Below the pieces are notes generated by a model. The model was given only the letters and a program-made list of their open reading frames with translations, searched no databases and was not told where the DNA came from. From Enterococcus haemoperoxidus ATCC BAA-382 (GTDB lineage: Bacteria; Bacillota; Bacilli; Lactobacillales; Enterococcaceae): a stretch of 64,000 nt of DNA. The stretch is taken from positions 879,464 through 943,463 of the forward strand of contig NZ_KE136479.1 in the NCBI RefSeq assembly GCF_000407165.1, in the 5' to 3' direction. Shown piece by piece: positions 17,254 to 26,009 of the stretch. The translations under genes and the position numbers were made by a program. Position 1 is the first letter of the stretch. Every line of letters starts with the position of its first letter.

Positions 17254-17304
17254 TCATAGTGATTAAAAGCTATACTTATAACAGAAATTGAGGTGTAAAG
17301 AAGA

Positions 17305-19881
17305 ATGTATTCATTGGTAGTAAATGGTAAGACGGAAACCTGCGGAACAAATAAGAAGTTGATGGATTTTTTGCGAGACGATTTAAGGTTGACGGGGACA
17401 AAAGATGGCTGTAACCAAGGTTCTTGTGGTGCTTGTTCAGTATTGATAAATGGAAGGGTTTCCAAAGCGTGTTTATTTAGTTTAGAGAAGTTAGACGGAA
17501 AAGAAGTTGTCACGATCGAAGGACTGGATCAACGCCAAAAAGATGTTTATGCCTATGCTTTTGCTAAAACTGGTGCAGTTCAATGCGGCTATTGTATTCC
17601 TGGAATCGTGATCTCAGCGCATGGTTTACTAAATAAAAAAGCGAATCCTAGTGATGAAGAGGTAAGAAAAGCGATTCGTGGCAATATCTGTCGTTGTACA
17701 GGTTATGTAAAGATTGTGGAAGCAATTCAATTAGCAGCTAAACTATTTCGTGAAGAATTGAGCATTCCAAAGGAACACTCAAATGGAAAATTGGGTGAAG
17801 ATTTCAAAAGAGTTGATGCCATTGAAAAAACATTGGGAACTGGATTGTATGTCGATGATATTAGCGTTGTTGGGATGCTTCATGCTTCAGCTGTCCGCAG
17901 TACCTATCCAAGAGCGAGAGTTTTAAAAATCGATACGAGTAAAGCACTAGAACATCCAGCTTGTGTGACTGTGTTAACGTCTAAAGATGTTCCAGGAAAT
18001 AATAAAATTGGTCACTTAGAATTTATCTCTGATTGGGACGTCATGATACCAGAAGGCGAAATCACTCGTTATGTCGGTGATGCAATTGCTTTAGTTGTGT
18101 CAAATGATAAAGAAGACTTGGAAGAAATCAAAGAATTGGTAGAAGTTGAATATGAAGAACTGATACCAATAACTTCATGTGAGGCTGCATTGGTAGAAGG
18201 TGCACCGTTGATTCATGAAAAAGGCAATATTTTATCTCATGAACATCTTATTCGCGGCAATGCAGATAAACAGTTGGCGGCATCTGAATACGTCGTAACC
18301 CAACATTATTCAGTCCCAATCAACGAACATGCCTTTATGGAACCAGAGTGTGCAATTGCGATGCCTGAAGGTGAATCTGGAATTTTACTTTATAGTGCAG
18401 GACAAAGTATTTATGATGAACAACGTGAAGTGGCGCGTATGTTAGGCATCGAAAAAGAGCAGGTACATGTCCAAGCCAAATTAGTGGGTGGCGGTTTCGG
18501 CGGAAAAGAAGATATGAGTGTGCAGCATCACGCATCACTTGCGGCTTGGTGCTTGCAAAAACCGGTAAAAGTTTTGCTTAGTCGACAAGAAAGCTTGATG
18601 ATTCATCCCAAACGTCATGGTATGGAGATGGACTTTACTACAGGCTGTGATGCTAAAGGGAATTTAACTGCTATGAAAGCTGTGATTTATGCAGATACTG
18701 GTGCGTATGCTTCTTTAGGAGGACCAGTACTTCAACGTGCTTGTACACATGCAGCTGGACCTTATAAATATCAAGATATTGATGTAGAAGGATTCGCTGT
18801 TTATACGAATAATCCGCCATCTGGAGCATTTCGTGGTTTTGGTGTGTGCCAAACTGCTTTTGCGATTGAAAGCAATCTTAATTTATTAGCAGAAAAAGTG
18901 GGAATCTCACAATGGGATATCCGGTATAAAAATGCGGTTGGGCCAGGTGATTCATTACCAAACGGTCAATTAGTATCAAAAAATGCAGCACTTAAAGAGA
19001 CGTTATTAACCGTCAAAGAGTCGTATGAAAAAGCAGAAATAGCTGGAATATCTTGTTTCTTTAAAAATAGTGGAATTGGTGTTGGTTTATCTGATGTTGG
19101 TCGTTGTATCGTTTCAGTTGAAGAAGGCAAAGTCCATGTTAGAACCAGTGCGGCATGTATTGGACAAGGGATGGCAACTGTTACGACTCAAGTAGCGTGT
19201 GAAACCTTAGATTTACCACCAGAAATGATTATTGCGGAGACTCCAGATACGCGTAGAACACCAGATTCCGGTACAACAACCGCATCACGACAGTCTTTAT
19301 TTACGGGAGAGGCAACGAGAAGAGCAGCGATGCAATTGCGTTATGAGCTAGATATGGGACGTGCGTTATCGGATTTAGAAGGCCAAGAATTTTACGGAGA
19401 ATATTCAGCTAAGACAGATCCTTTGATCAATGATAAAAAAAGTCCGGTTAGCCATGCTGGTTATGGCTATGCGGCTGAAGTTGCGATTTTGGATGAAAAA
19501 GGCAAAGTAGAGAAGATTGTAGCTGCTTATGATATGGGGCAAGTCGTTAATCCCAAAGCCGCCGAAGGCCAAATCGAAGGAGGTATCGTTATGGGAATGG
19601 GCTATGCGTTAACAGAAAAATTCGTTTTAGAAGAAGGTTATGTGAAAGCAAAATATGCAACATTAGGGTTACTTAATGCTGCACAAGTACCGCCAATCGA
19701 AACGATTTTAGTTCAGGCAAAAAATATCCATGACGGCTTAGCATATGGGATCAAAGGTGTGGGCGAGTTAGCAACGATCCCAACAGCACCAGCATTAGCC
19801 GGAGCTTACTATGCTTTAGACGGAAAACTTAGACCGACCTTGCCAATGGAAGATACATTTTACCAAAAGAAGAAAAAATAA
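17305..19881 (+). CDS. xdh: Selenium-dependent xanthine dehydrogenase, fused [2Fe-2S]/molybdopterin form
   Basis: 858 residues. N-terminal part (about 1-155): plant-type [2Fe-2S] motif CNQGSCGACS with a later Cys, then the second cluster CGYCIPG...CRCTGY. From about residue 170 onward: the two molybdopterin-binding domains, with GGGFGGKED, the SGAFRGFGVCQ loop and the active-site glutamate in GIKGVGELATIPTAP. No FAD domain is present, so electrons must leave through another flavoprotein. The family (selenium-dependent molybdenum hydroxylases of the orphan-SelD type) carries a labile non-selenocysteine selenium ligand. It hydroxylates xanthine or a related purine. It starts a transcription unit with its own promoter, and a hairpin terminator follows it. 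Confidence 0.92.
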   Translation: MYSLVVNGKTETCGTNKKLMDFLRDDLRLTGTKDGCNQGSCGACSVLINGRVSKACLFSLEKLDGKEVVTIEGLDQRQKDVYAYAFAKTGAVQCGYCIPGIVISAHGLLNKKANPSDEEVRKAIRGNICRCTGYVKIVEAIQLAAKLFREELSIPKEHSNGKLGEDFKRVDAIEKTLGTGLYVDDISVVGMLHASAVRSTYPRARVLKIDTSKALEHPACVTVLTSKDVPGNNKIGHLEFISDWDVMIPEGEITRYVGDAIALVVSNDKEDLEEIKELVEVEYEELIPITSCEAALVEGAPLIHEKGNILSHEHLIRGNADKQLAASEYVVTQHYSVPINEHAFMEPECAIAMPEGESGILLYSAGQSIYDEQREVARMLGIEKEQVHVQAKLVGGGFGGKEDMSVQHHASLAAWCLQKPVKVLLSRQESLMIHPKRHGMEMDFTTGCDAKGNLTAMKAVIYADTGAYASLGGPVLQRACTHAAGPYKYQDIDVEGFAVYTNNPPSGAFRGFGVCQTAFAIESNLNLLAEKVGISQWDIRYKNAVGPGDSLPNGQLVSKNAALKETLLTVKESYEKAEIAGISCFFKNSGIGVGLSDVGRCIVSVEEGKVHVRTSAACIGQGMATVTTQVACETLDLPPEMIIAETPDTRRTPDSGTTTASRQSLFTGEATRRAAMQLRYELDMGRALSDLEGQEFYGEYSAKTDPLINDKKSPVSHAGYGYAAEVAILDEKGKVEKIVAAYDMGQVVNPKAAEGQIEGGIVMGMGYALTEKFVLEEGYVKAKYATLGLLNAAQVPPIETILVQAKNIHDGLAYGIKGVGELATIPTAPALAGAYYALDGKLRPTLPMEDTFYQKKKK

Positions 19882-19930
19882 TTAAATGATTTTGTGAGGT
19901 GCTTGAAAAAAGACGCACAATAGCGCCAGA

Positions 19931-19970
19931 AACGCATCCGATAAATCAGATTGGGTGCGTTTTTATTTTT
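19931..19970 (+). terminator. Intrinsic terminator after xdh
   Basis: AACGCATCC (19931-19939) pairs with GGGTGCGTT (19953-19961), one T-G wobble, followed by TTTTATTTTT. The cofactor genes 40 bp downstream must be read through or transcribed from a weak promoter I cannot identify. Confidence 0.7.
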
Positions 19971-20001
19971 AATGATCGAGCAAAACAAAAGGAGCACATA
20001 A

Positions 20002-20601
20002 ATGTTAAAAATAAGTGCAGTCATTATGGCTTCGGGTTCTTCTACAAGAATGGGCGAGAATAAATTATTTCTTGATTATCAGGGAAAGACCTTTTTAGAG
20101 CATACGCTAAACCTTACAAATAAACTCGCATTTTTTGAGCGGATATTAGTTATTTCACCAGAAAATTTACAAAGATTGGAGCGACACAAAAATCTAAAAA
20201 TCATTCAGAATACAGAAGCAAAAAAAGGGCAAAGTGCAAGTGTTCGGTTAGGCACCAAAGCCGCAACAGGTGAAGGGTATCTTTATCTTACGGTGGATCA
20301 ACCTTTGTTAAACCAAGCATTATTGGAATCACTTTTTCCTGCTTATTCAAAAGAAACGATCGTTTTTCCAGTGGATCGATTGGGCGCCCCATGCAGTCCC
20401 ATTTTCTTTGGTGAAAAATTCCGTTCAGATTTGCTAAAAGTAACAGGAGATTCTGGAGGACGAGCTGTTCGTAACAATCATCCAGAAGCATGGCGAGAAA
20501 TTCAGGTAAAAGCTTCTGAATGTTTGATTGATATTGATACACCAGAAGAATATAAAAAATTGATCGATCAAAATTTGGAGATTAGAGAGAAAGGGTTTTA
20601 A
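20002..20601 (+). CDS. MocA-like molybdopterin nucleotidyltransferase
   Basis: 199 residues; ATG after AAAGGAG. NTP-transferase fold with the MobA/MocA signature MASGSSTRMGENKL and the metal-site TVDQPLL motif. MocA relatives cytidylate molybdopterin; the E. coli YgfJ paralogue sits in a selenium/molybdenum locus. The enzyme probably finishes the pterin cofactor of the hydroxylase upstream. The next gene begins 1 bp after its stop. Confidence 0.85.
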   Translation: MLKISAVIMASGSSTRMGENKLFLDYQGKTFLEHTLNLTNKLAFFERILVISPENLQRLERHKNLKIIQNTEAKKGQSASVRLGTKAATGEGYLYLTVDQPLLNQALLESLFPAYSKETIVFPVDRLGAPCSPIFFGEKFRSDLLKVTGDSGGRAVRNNHPEAWREIQVKASECLIDIDTPEEYKKLIDQNLEIREKGF

Positions 20602-20602
20602 A

Positions 20603-21754
20603 ATGAAGCAGCCAATTTATTTGAATTATGCAGCAACGTCCAACTATAAATTTGAATCGACTATCCAAGAGTTGAGTCACTATTTAGAAACAAATAATAA
20701 TATAAATACGAATCGTGGTTTGCAAAACAGTGATGAACTTGGATTGATTTTTGAAACGCGTGTTGCTTTAGCAGATTTTTTTCATGCACCCGATCCAGCA
20801 CATATTATTTTCACAGCAAATGCAACAACTTCGCTGAACATGATTTTAAATGGCCTGTTGAAATCTGGTGATCATATCATAACGACACAAGTAGAACATA
20901 ATGCAGTTGCTAGACCGCTTCATTTGTTGGAAATGCAACAGAATATCTCCGTGACATATTTACACTGTGAATCGGATGGAAAGCTTGATCCTACTCAAAT
21001 AGAATCATTGATCCGACCAGAAACCAAAGTAATGGTGATGACTCATGCATCAAATGTGTTAGGCACAATTTTACCCATAAAAGAATGCTTCAAAATCGCA
21101 AAAGCTTATGGAATCATTACAGTTTTAGATTGTGCTCAAACAGCAGGTTTCTTACCCATTGATATGGAAACAATGTCGATCGATGTTTTAGCTTTTACAG
21201 GGCATAAAAGCTTGATGGGTCTTTCTGGAATTGGCGGATTTGCTTTAGCTCAAAATATAGAGAAAAAAATTGATCCTTGGATGATTGGAGGAACTGGAAG
21301 TGCTTCATTGTCACTAGAGCAACCTAGTTTTTTGCCAGATAAATTTGAGCCTGGAACCTTGAATACAATTGGTATTTTAAGCTTAAAGAGTGCATTAAAA
21401 GCAATCAATACACTTGGTTTAGATAAAATTGTCACGCATGAACGAGCAATAACTGCTCGATTTTTAACAGGATTAAAAGATCTGCCTATAACTATTTTAG
21501 GAAGTGTTGACCCAGCGGAAATGGTCCCAGTTGTTTCTATTACGTCAACAATGTTTGATCCAGGAGAACTTGCTCAGCAATTATTCGATCGTTATCAAAT
21601 CATTACACGTTGTGGATTACATTGTTCTCCGCTTGCACATAAAACGGCCGGGACGTTAAAAACCGGAGCGGTACGATTTAGTTTTGGTTGGCACACAACG
21701 ATTGATGAAATCGATTATACCTTGAAAGCATTAAAAGAAATTTTGTCGAAATAG
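20603..21754 (+). CDS. Class V aminotransferase / cysteine desulfurase-like protein
   Basis: 383 residues. NifS-type PLP enzyme: PLP lysine in FTGHKSLMG, and the catalytic-cysteine loop ITRCGLHCSPLAHKT, with GLHC in the position used by SufS-group desulfurases/selenocysteine lyases. Directly before selD, its likely job is to mobilise selenium (or sulfur) from selenocysteine or cysteine for the hydroxylase cofactor. It is distinct from sufS at 55.7 kb. Confidence 0.87.
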   Translation: MKQPIYLNYAATSNYKFESTIQELSHYLETNNNINTNRGLQNSDELGLIFETRVALADFFHAPDPAHIIFTANATTSLNMILNGLLKSGDHIITTQVEHNAVARPLHLLEMQQNISVTYLHCESDGKLDPTQIESLIRPETKVMVMTHASNVLGTILPIKECFKIAKAYGIITVLDCAQTAGFLPIDMETMSIDVLAFTGHKSLMGLSGIGGFALAQNIEKKIDPWMIGGTGSASLSLEQPSFLPDKFEPGTLNTIGILSLKSALKAINTLGLDKIVTHERAITARFLTGLKDLPITILGSVDPAEMVPVVSITSTMFDPGELAQQLFDRYQIITRCGLHCSPLAHKTAGTLKTGAVRFSFGWHTTIDEIDYTLKALKEILSK

Positions 21755-21772
21755 ACGCAAAGGAGAAAATCA

Positions 21773-22795
21773 ATGGACTTTTTATCACAATGTACGTCTG
21801 GCGGCTGTGGAGCTAAAATCGGACCAAATGAATTAGCTGGATTTTTAAAGAATCTGCCCAAGAGTTCTGACGAGAAATTATTAGTGGCTTTTGATACATC
21901 GGATGACGCGGCGATATATCAAGTATCAGAGGAACTTGCATTGATTTCAACGGTAGATTTTTTCTCGCCAATGGTAGAAGATCCTCGTACGTTTGGTCGA
22001 ATCGCCGCAGCAAATGCAATGAGTGATGTGTATGCAATGGGAGGGCAAGTCCTATTTGCATTAAATTTAGTTTGTTTTCCAGAAAAAATGGATAAACAAA
22101 AGCTTTCAGAAATGCTGATCGGTGGTGCAGAAAAACTTGAAGAAGCGAATGCTTCATTAGCCGGAGGCCATTCGATTTATGATCATGAACCTAAATACGG
22201 ACTGGCGGTAACAGGACAAGTTGATCCGCAAAAAATCATTCATAATAATACACCGAAAATAGGTGATGTCTTGATCATTACAAAAGCTTTAGGTGTTGGA
22301 ATGATTCAATCTGCTGTCAGAGGAGGTCTCGCTTGTAAAGAATCAGAAGCAGCAGCAATTGCATCAATGGAACGATTAAATAAATATGCTGCGGAAAAAA
22401 TGCGTGATTTTCCTGTTCATGCTTGTACTGATGTGACGGGATTTGGTTTACTGGTTCATGCACTAGAAATGGCTGGAGACAATGTGACATTGATCATTGA
22501 TACGGAACAATTACCACTTTTACCTCAGGCATATTATTATGCAGAAGAATTTTTAGCGACAGCAGCCGGGCAAAGAAATCGTCAATATATTGGTAGCAAA
22601 GTCGATTTGAACACCGTTTCACCAGCATTCCAAGAAATTCTATTTGACCCCCAAACGTCAGGTGGCTTACTTATCAGTGTTGCTGCAGAAAAAGCACTGG
22701 AATGTCTTAAAGCTATTCAAAAAAATGACCCAGTTGCTGCAATCATTGGTGAGGTTTATAAAAAAGAATCAAATCGGCCGATTATTCTAGTCTAA
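21773..22795 (+). CDS. selD: Selenophosphate synthase (selenide, water dikinase)
   Basis: 340 residues; ATG after AAAGGAG. The enzyme makes selenophosphate from selenide and ATP. The N-terminal active-site pair is Cys12 and Lys15 in SGGCGAKIGP, with cysteine rather than selenocysteine. Also present are GGHSI and the conserved DVTGFGLL and DPQTSGGLL motifs. No selA, selB or selC is in the window, so this is the orphan-SelD arrangement in which selenophosphate feeds the molybdenum hydroxylase cofactor. Confidence 0.95.
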   Translation: MDFLSQCTSGGCGAKIGPNELAGFLKNLPKSSDEKLLVAFDTSDDAAIYQVSEELALISTVDFFSPMVEDPRTFGRIAAANAMSDVYAMGGQVLFALNLVCFPEKMDKQKLSEMLIGGAEKLEEANASLAGGHSIYDHEPKYGLAVTGQVDPQKIIHNNTPKIGDVLIITKALGVGMIQSAVRGGLACKESEAAAIASMERLNKYAAEKMRDFPVHACTDVTGFGLLVHALEMAGDNVTLIIDTEQLPLLPQAYYYAEEFLATAAGQRNRQYIGSKVDLNTVSPAFQEILFDPQTSGGLLISVAAEKALECLKAIQKNDPVAAIIGEVYKKESNRPIILV

Positions 22796-22811
22796 GGAAG
22801 AAGGAACAGCG

Positions 22812-23402
22812 ATGAAAAAAATCAATGCATTAGGAAAACCATGCCCAATTCCAGTAATTGAGGCGAAAAAAGCGATTCGTGAGTTAAACAACGCTGGAGG
22901 AACTATTGAAATAACAGTCGATAATGAAGTATCCGTAAAAAATATCGAAAAAATGGCTGTGGGTCTAGGGCTAAAAACGATTAGTCAAAAGTATAAAAAT
23001 GATGAATTAACGGTTGAAATCACTGTGCCCAAACACCTCGATCAACTAAATTCTGCTAGTTCAGATAACGAATTAGTGATCGCTTTTGGCAGAAAAACAA
23101 TGGGAGACGGAGATGCTGATTTAGGTGCAATGTTATTAAAAAGTTACATTTATTCATTAACTGAATTAGACACGCCACCTGAACACCTGTTATTTTTTAA
23201 TAGTGGTGCATTTCTAACAAATCAAGGTTCTAATACTTTAAAAGACTTACAAGTTTTATTAGAGAAAGGAACACAAATCAGTACGTGTGGAGCGTGTTTA
23301 GATTTTTACGAGATCAAAGAAACAATAGCAATCGGTGAAATCACAACTATGTATGGTATAACAGAAGTAATGGCACAAGCAAAAAAAGTCATTAATTTCT
23401 AA
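22812..23402 (+). CDS. yedF: YedF: TusA-like/DsrE-like selenium metabolism protein
   Basis: 196 residues. N-terminal TusA-like domain with the persulfide/perselenide cysteine motif LGKPCPIPV; C-terminal DsrE-like domain with a second cysteine region STCGACLDFYE. The fused form is characteristic of selenium-utilisation loci and probably relays selenium to SelD or to the hydroxylase cofactor. It lies 16 bp after selD in the same operon. Confidence 0.92.
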   Translation: MKKINALGKPCPIPVIEAKKAIRELNNAGGTIEITVDNEVSVKNIEKMAVGLGLKTISQKYKNDELTVEITVPKHLDQLNSASSDNELVIAFGRKTMGDGDADLGAMLLKSYIYSLTELDTPPEHLLFFNSGAFLTNQGSNTLKDLQVLLEKGTQISTCGACLDFYEIKETIAIGEITTMYGITEVMAQAKKVINF

Positions 23403-23417
23403 GGATGAGGTGAAAAA

Positions 23418-23675
23418 ATGGAGTATCTTTTAACGTTTCAAAATACCCATTATGCAGTTCACGGTGAAAAAGTATTGCTCAATAAAAAGATTCATGTATC
23501 CGTAATGGCGTTGCCGACAAGTCTAGGGGATTTTTGTGGAATTTGTTTAAGGATAGCTATGGAAGATCTAACACATGGCCGAGCGTTTCTAGCAGAAGCT
23601 AATATACCGGTCGAAGGAATTTTTAGGATTGAAAGAACTAGGAAGGAAAGGAAGTATGTACCATGGAAGCCCTGA
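23418..23675 (+). CDS. DUF3343 small protein, putative Se/S carrier
   Basis: 85 residues; ATG after GATGAGGTG. The short alpha/beta domain carries the CGICLRIAMED motif with the conserved cysteines of DUF3343. The family co-occurs with selenium genes and is suggested to be a selenium or sulfur carrier; no biochemical proof is known to me. Its 3' end overlaps yqeC by 13 bp, which implies translational coupling. Confidence 0.82.
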   Translation: MEYLLTFQNTHYAVHGEKVLLNKKIHVSVMALPTSLGDFCGICLRIAMEDLTHGRAFLAEANIPVEGIFRIERTRKERKYVPWKP

Positions 23676-24394
23676 TTGATTGCTTTGATTTTAAGGGACA
23701 ACAAGTGGTTTCACTGATCGGAAGCGGTGGAAAAACAAGTTTAATGTGGTATCTTGCCGAATATTATCGAAATCAAAATGTTCTAGTTAGCACGACAACT
23801 AAGATTGGGTACCCTGTTGATCGTCCATATGACTTTTTTTATAGTAGTAATTTTTCAAATTTAGGCAGTGATGGGCAGGGGATCACCTTAGCAGGAAACC
23901 TTACTGCAGGTGGATATAAACTAAGCTCACTGCCACTTACGGTGATTGAAGAGTCACTTCCACATTTTGATAAGACCTTTCTAGAAGCTGATGGTTCTAA
24001 GCAATTACCTTTAAAAGGCTGGGAAACATTTGAGCCTGTTGTTTTACCTGAAACGACTGTTACGATTGGCTTGGTTCCAATATCTGTTGTTGGAAAAACA
24101 ATCGACCAAATGACTGTTCATCGTCTTGCGTTATTTTTACGAGCAACAGGTGCTACTCAAGGAGAGAAAATCAAAGAAGAAACACTAGCCGAAATCATTG
24201 CCAGTCCGACTGGGTTATGGGAAAAAAGCCATGGGCAACGTATCTTATGCATTAATCAAGTCGAAACGTTAGAACAATTAAGGCAGGCCAAAAAAGTCTT
24301 ATCTTTACTGCCGAAAATGCTATTAAAACGTTTGAGTAAAGTAATTGCATGCAATATTCAAACTAAAGAAGGAGTTGTCATATGGGAAAAATAA
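23663..24394 (+). CDS. yqeC: YqeC: selenium cofactor biosynthesis protein
   Basis: 243 residues, starting inside the preceding gene (13-bp overlap). P-loop-like SLIGSGGKTSLMWYLAE near the N-terminus and the TFLEADGSKQLPLKG motif in the middle are typical of YqeC. The family is found almost only with selenium-dependent molybdenum hydroxylases and is assigned to installation of the selenium-containing cofactor; the reaction is not established. Confidence 0.9.
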   Translation: MEALIDCFDFKGQQVVSLIGSGGKTSLMWYLAEYYRNQNVLVSTTTKIGYPVDRPYDFFYSSNFSNLGSDGQGITLAGNLTAGGYKLSSLPLTVIEESLPHFDKTFLEADGSKQLPLKGWETFEPVVLPETTVTIGLVPISVVGKTIDQMTVHRLALFLRATGATQGEKIKEETLAEIIASPTGLWEKSHGQRILCINQVETLEQLRQAKKVLSLLPKMLLKRLSKVIACNIQTKEGVVIWEK

Positions 24395-25212
24395 AACAAT
24401 CAATTTCTGAAACTGTCGTAGTTGTGCGAGGTGGCGGCGATTTGGCTACTGGTGTTATCCAAAAATTAGCTCATACAGGTTTCAAAGTAGTGATTTTAGA
24501 AACGGCGAAACCATTGGCCATTCGCCGTACAGTAGCATTGTGTACAGCTATTTTCCAAAGCAAACAGCAAGTAGAAGACATAGAAGCGGTCTTCGTTTCT
24601 TCTGTGTCAGAATGTGAGACGATCTGGAACAATAAACAGATTCCAATATTAATTGATGCCGAGGCGAAATCTTTGCCTGAACTGAAGCCCATCGTCTTGG
24701 TCGATACGATTCTAGCTAAAAGAAATCTAGGTACAAACAAAAGGATGGCGCCTATTACGATAGCTCTTGGACCAGGCTTTTCAGCACCAGAAGATGTTGA
24801 TGTTGTGGTTGAAACGATGAGAGGACATTATTTAGGGCGATTGTATTTTGAAGGGACAGCCATCCCCAATACTGGAATACCTGGAGAAATTAGTGGGAAA
24901 AGTGCCGAACGTGTGATACATTCACCTACATCAGGAAACGTTCAACATGTAAAAAAAATTGGAGATGTTGTGAAAAAGGGAGAAGTGCTTTTTTATGTAG
25001 GTCAAGCAGCTGTAGAATCACCACTAGACGGTGTATTGAGAGGCTTGATTTCAGATAAAGTAGTATGTCAAGCAGGATTAAAATGTGGCGATGTTGATCC
25101 ACGACCAGTTGAACAAGTCGATTGCTATACAATATCGGATAAGGCACGGGCTTTAGGCGGAGCTGTTTTAGAGGCAATACTCTTGTTGGGACGGGAAAAA
25201 GACTTATTTTGA
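24382..25212 (+). CDS. yqeB: YqeB: selenium-dependent molybdenum cofactor biosynthesis protein
   Basis: 276 residues, overlapping yqeC by 13 bp. N-terminal VVVRGGGDLATGVIQKL is a Rossmann-like start; the C-terminal part (GNVQHVKKIGDVVKKGEVLFYVG) resembles a biotinyl/lipoyl-like beta-barrel hammerhead, though no carrier lysine motif is evident. YqeB is the marker protein of the orphan-SelD system and is needed for selenium-dependent hydroxylase activity. It ends this cofactor operon; a promoter for flavodoxin follows. Confidence 0.92.
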   Translation: MGKIKQSISETVVVVRGGGDLATGVIQKLAHTGFKVVILETAKPLAIRRTVALCTAIFQSKQQVEDIEAVFVSSVSECETIWNNKQIPILIDAEAKSLPELKPIVLVDTILAKRNLGTNKRMAPITIALGPGFSAPEDVDVVVETMRGHYLGRLYFEGTAIPNTGIPGEISGKSAERVIHSPTSGNVQHVKKIGDVVKKGEVLFYVGQAAVESPLDGVLRGLISDKVVCQAGLKCGDVDPRPVEQVDCYTISDKARALGGAVLEAILLLGREKDLF

Positions 25213-25228
25213 TGTAAATAAAAATAAG

Positions 25229-25256
25229 TTGCTAAAAATTATTTTTTTTACCTAAA
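25229..25256 (+). promoter_or_regulatory. 28-bp element shared by the xdh and flavodoxin promoters (copy 2)
   Basis: TTGCTAAA...ACCTAAA again, 28 bases long like copy 1 at 17212-17239 and identical at 23 positions. Here it lies 29 bases upstream of the -10 hexamer instead of 8, a difference of 21 bp, close to two DNA turns. Confidence 0.5.
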
Positions 25257-25261
25257 AAATA

Positions 25262-25291
25262 TTGTTTTAAAGGTTTGAATTATGGTATAGT
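25262..25291 (+). promoter_or_regulatory. Promoter of the flavodoxin-nfnAB-por unit
   Basis: TTGTTT (25262-25267), 18-bp spacer ending in TGG, then TATAGT (25286-25291), an extended -10. The same TTATGGTATA stretch occurs at the xdh promoter. The predicted leader of about 200 nt contains an imperfect hairpin at 25419-25464 (AAGTAT with ATACTT, AAGG with CCTT) and no ORF I can support. Confidence 0.6.
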
Positions 25292-25502
25292 ATAAGGGAA
25301 GATTTTGCATAATGTTTGATTTAAAAAGAAAGCGTTTTATTTTTTTGAGATATGTGAAAAAGGTAATTTGAAACTAAACGTCTTTAACAGTACCATAGCT
25401 ACATGCTTTTTTGATATTAAGTATGAGAAGAATGAAAAGGGTTACACCTTATCTTTTTATACTTTAAAATATTAAGTAAAAAAGGTGAGAGGATGAGTAA
25501 AT

Positions 25503-25946
25503 ATGGCATTAGTAAAAATCATTTATGCAAGTATGACAGGCAACACAGAGGAAATTTCAGAAATATTAGAAAGTACGGTGCAAGAAGCAGGATTTGATGT
25601 AGAAAGAGAAGAGTGTTCAGAAGTGGATGTCGACTTCTTTGATGATGCAGATGCATGTGTGATCGCTACGTATACGTATGGTGACGGTGAATTACCATTT
25701 GAATTTGAAGATTTCTATGACGAATTAGAAGAAAAAGATTTAGCTGGAAAAATTTTTGGCGTGGTGGGTTCTGGCGATCGTGAATACGGAGATTTATTCT
25801 GCAAATCAGCTCATGATTTTGTGGCTGCATTAGAAAAATCAGGCGCTAAAAAAGTAGCTGAAACAGTTGAAATCGAAAATAATGCAGAAGACGAAGATGT
25901 TGAAGCACTGAAAAAATTTGTCCAAGAATTAACGTCTGGGTTATAA
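25503..25946 (+). CDS. Flavodoxin
   Basis: 147 residues, family length. The FMN phosphate loop is YASMTGNTEEIS near the N-terminus; the isoalloxazine-flanking segments TYTYGDGELP and GSGDREYGDLF are both present. Strongly acidic, as expected for an electron shuttle. It heads the unit with nfnA, nfnB and the pyruvate oxidoreductase and is its natural electron acceptor. It can also supply the low-potential activase/reductase pair upstream and perhaps YgfK (inference). Confidence 0.94.
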   Translation: MALVKIIYASMTGNTEEISEILESTVQEAGFDVEREECSEVDVDFFDDADACVIATYTYGDGELPFEFEDFYDELEEKDLAGKIFGVVGSGDREYGDLFCKSAHDFVAALEKSGAKKVAETVEIENNAEDEDVEALKKFVQELTSGL

Positions 25947-25977
25947 AAGTTTCTAAAATCATATGAAAGAAGGAAAA

Positions 25978-25998
25978 ATGAATGAAGCCATTCATTAA
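25978..25998 (+). CDS. Possible 6-codon leader ORF before nfnA
   Basis: ATG at 25978 follows a good AAAGAAGGA and encodes MNEAIH then TAA, ending 11 bases before the nfnA ATG, which itself has no clear ribosome site. This could couple translation of nfnA by reinitiation. It is too short to judge by coding content. Confidence 0.3.
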   Translation: MNEAIH

Positions 25999-26009
25999 CG
26001 GTACTCCAT

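Noticed and set aside
21773-22795. Selenocysteine in SelD or other genes of the cluster
   Set aside because: SelD has Cys in the active site and no in-frame TGA was needed to extend any gene; no selenocysteine machinery is in the window.
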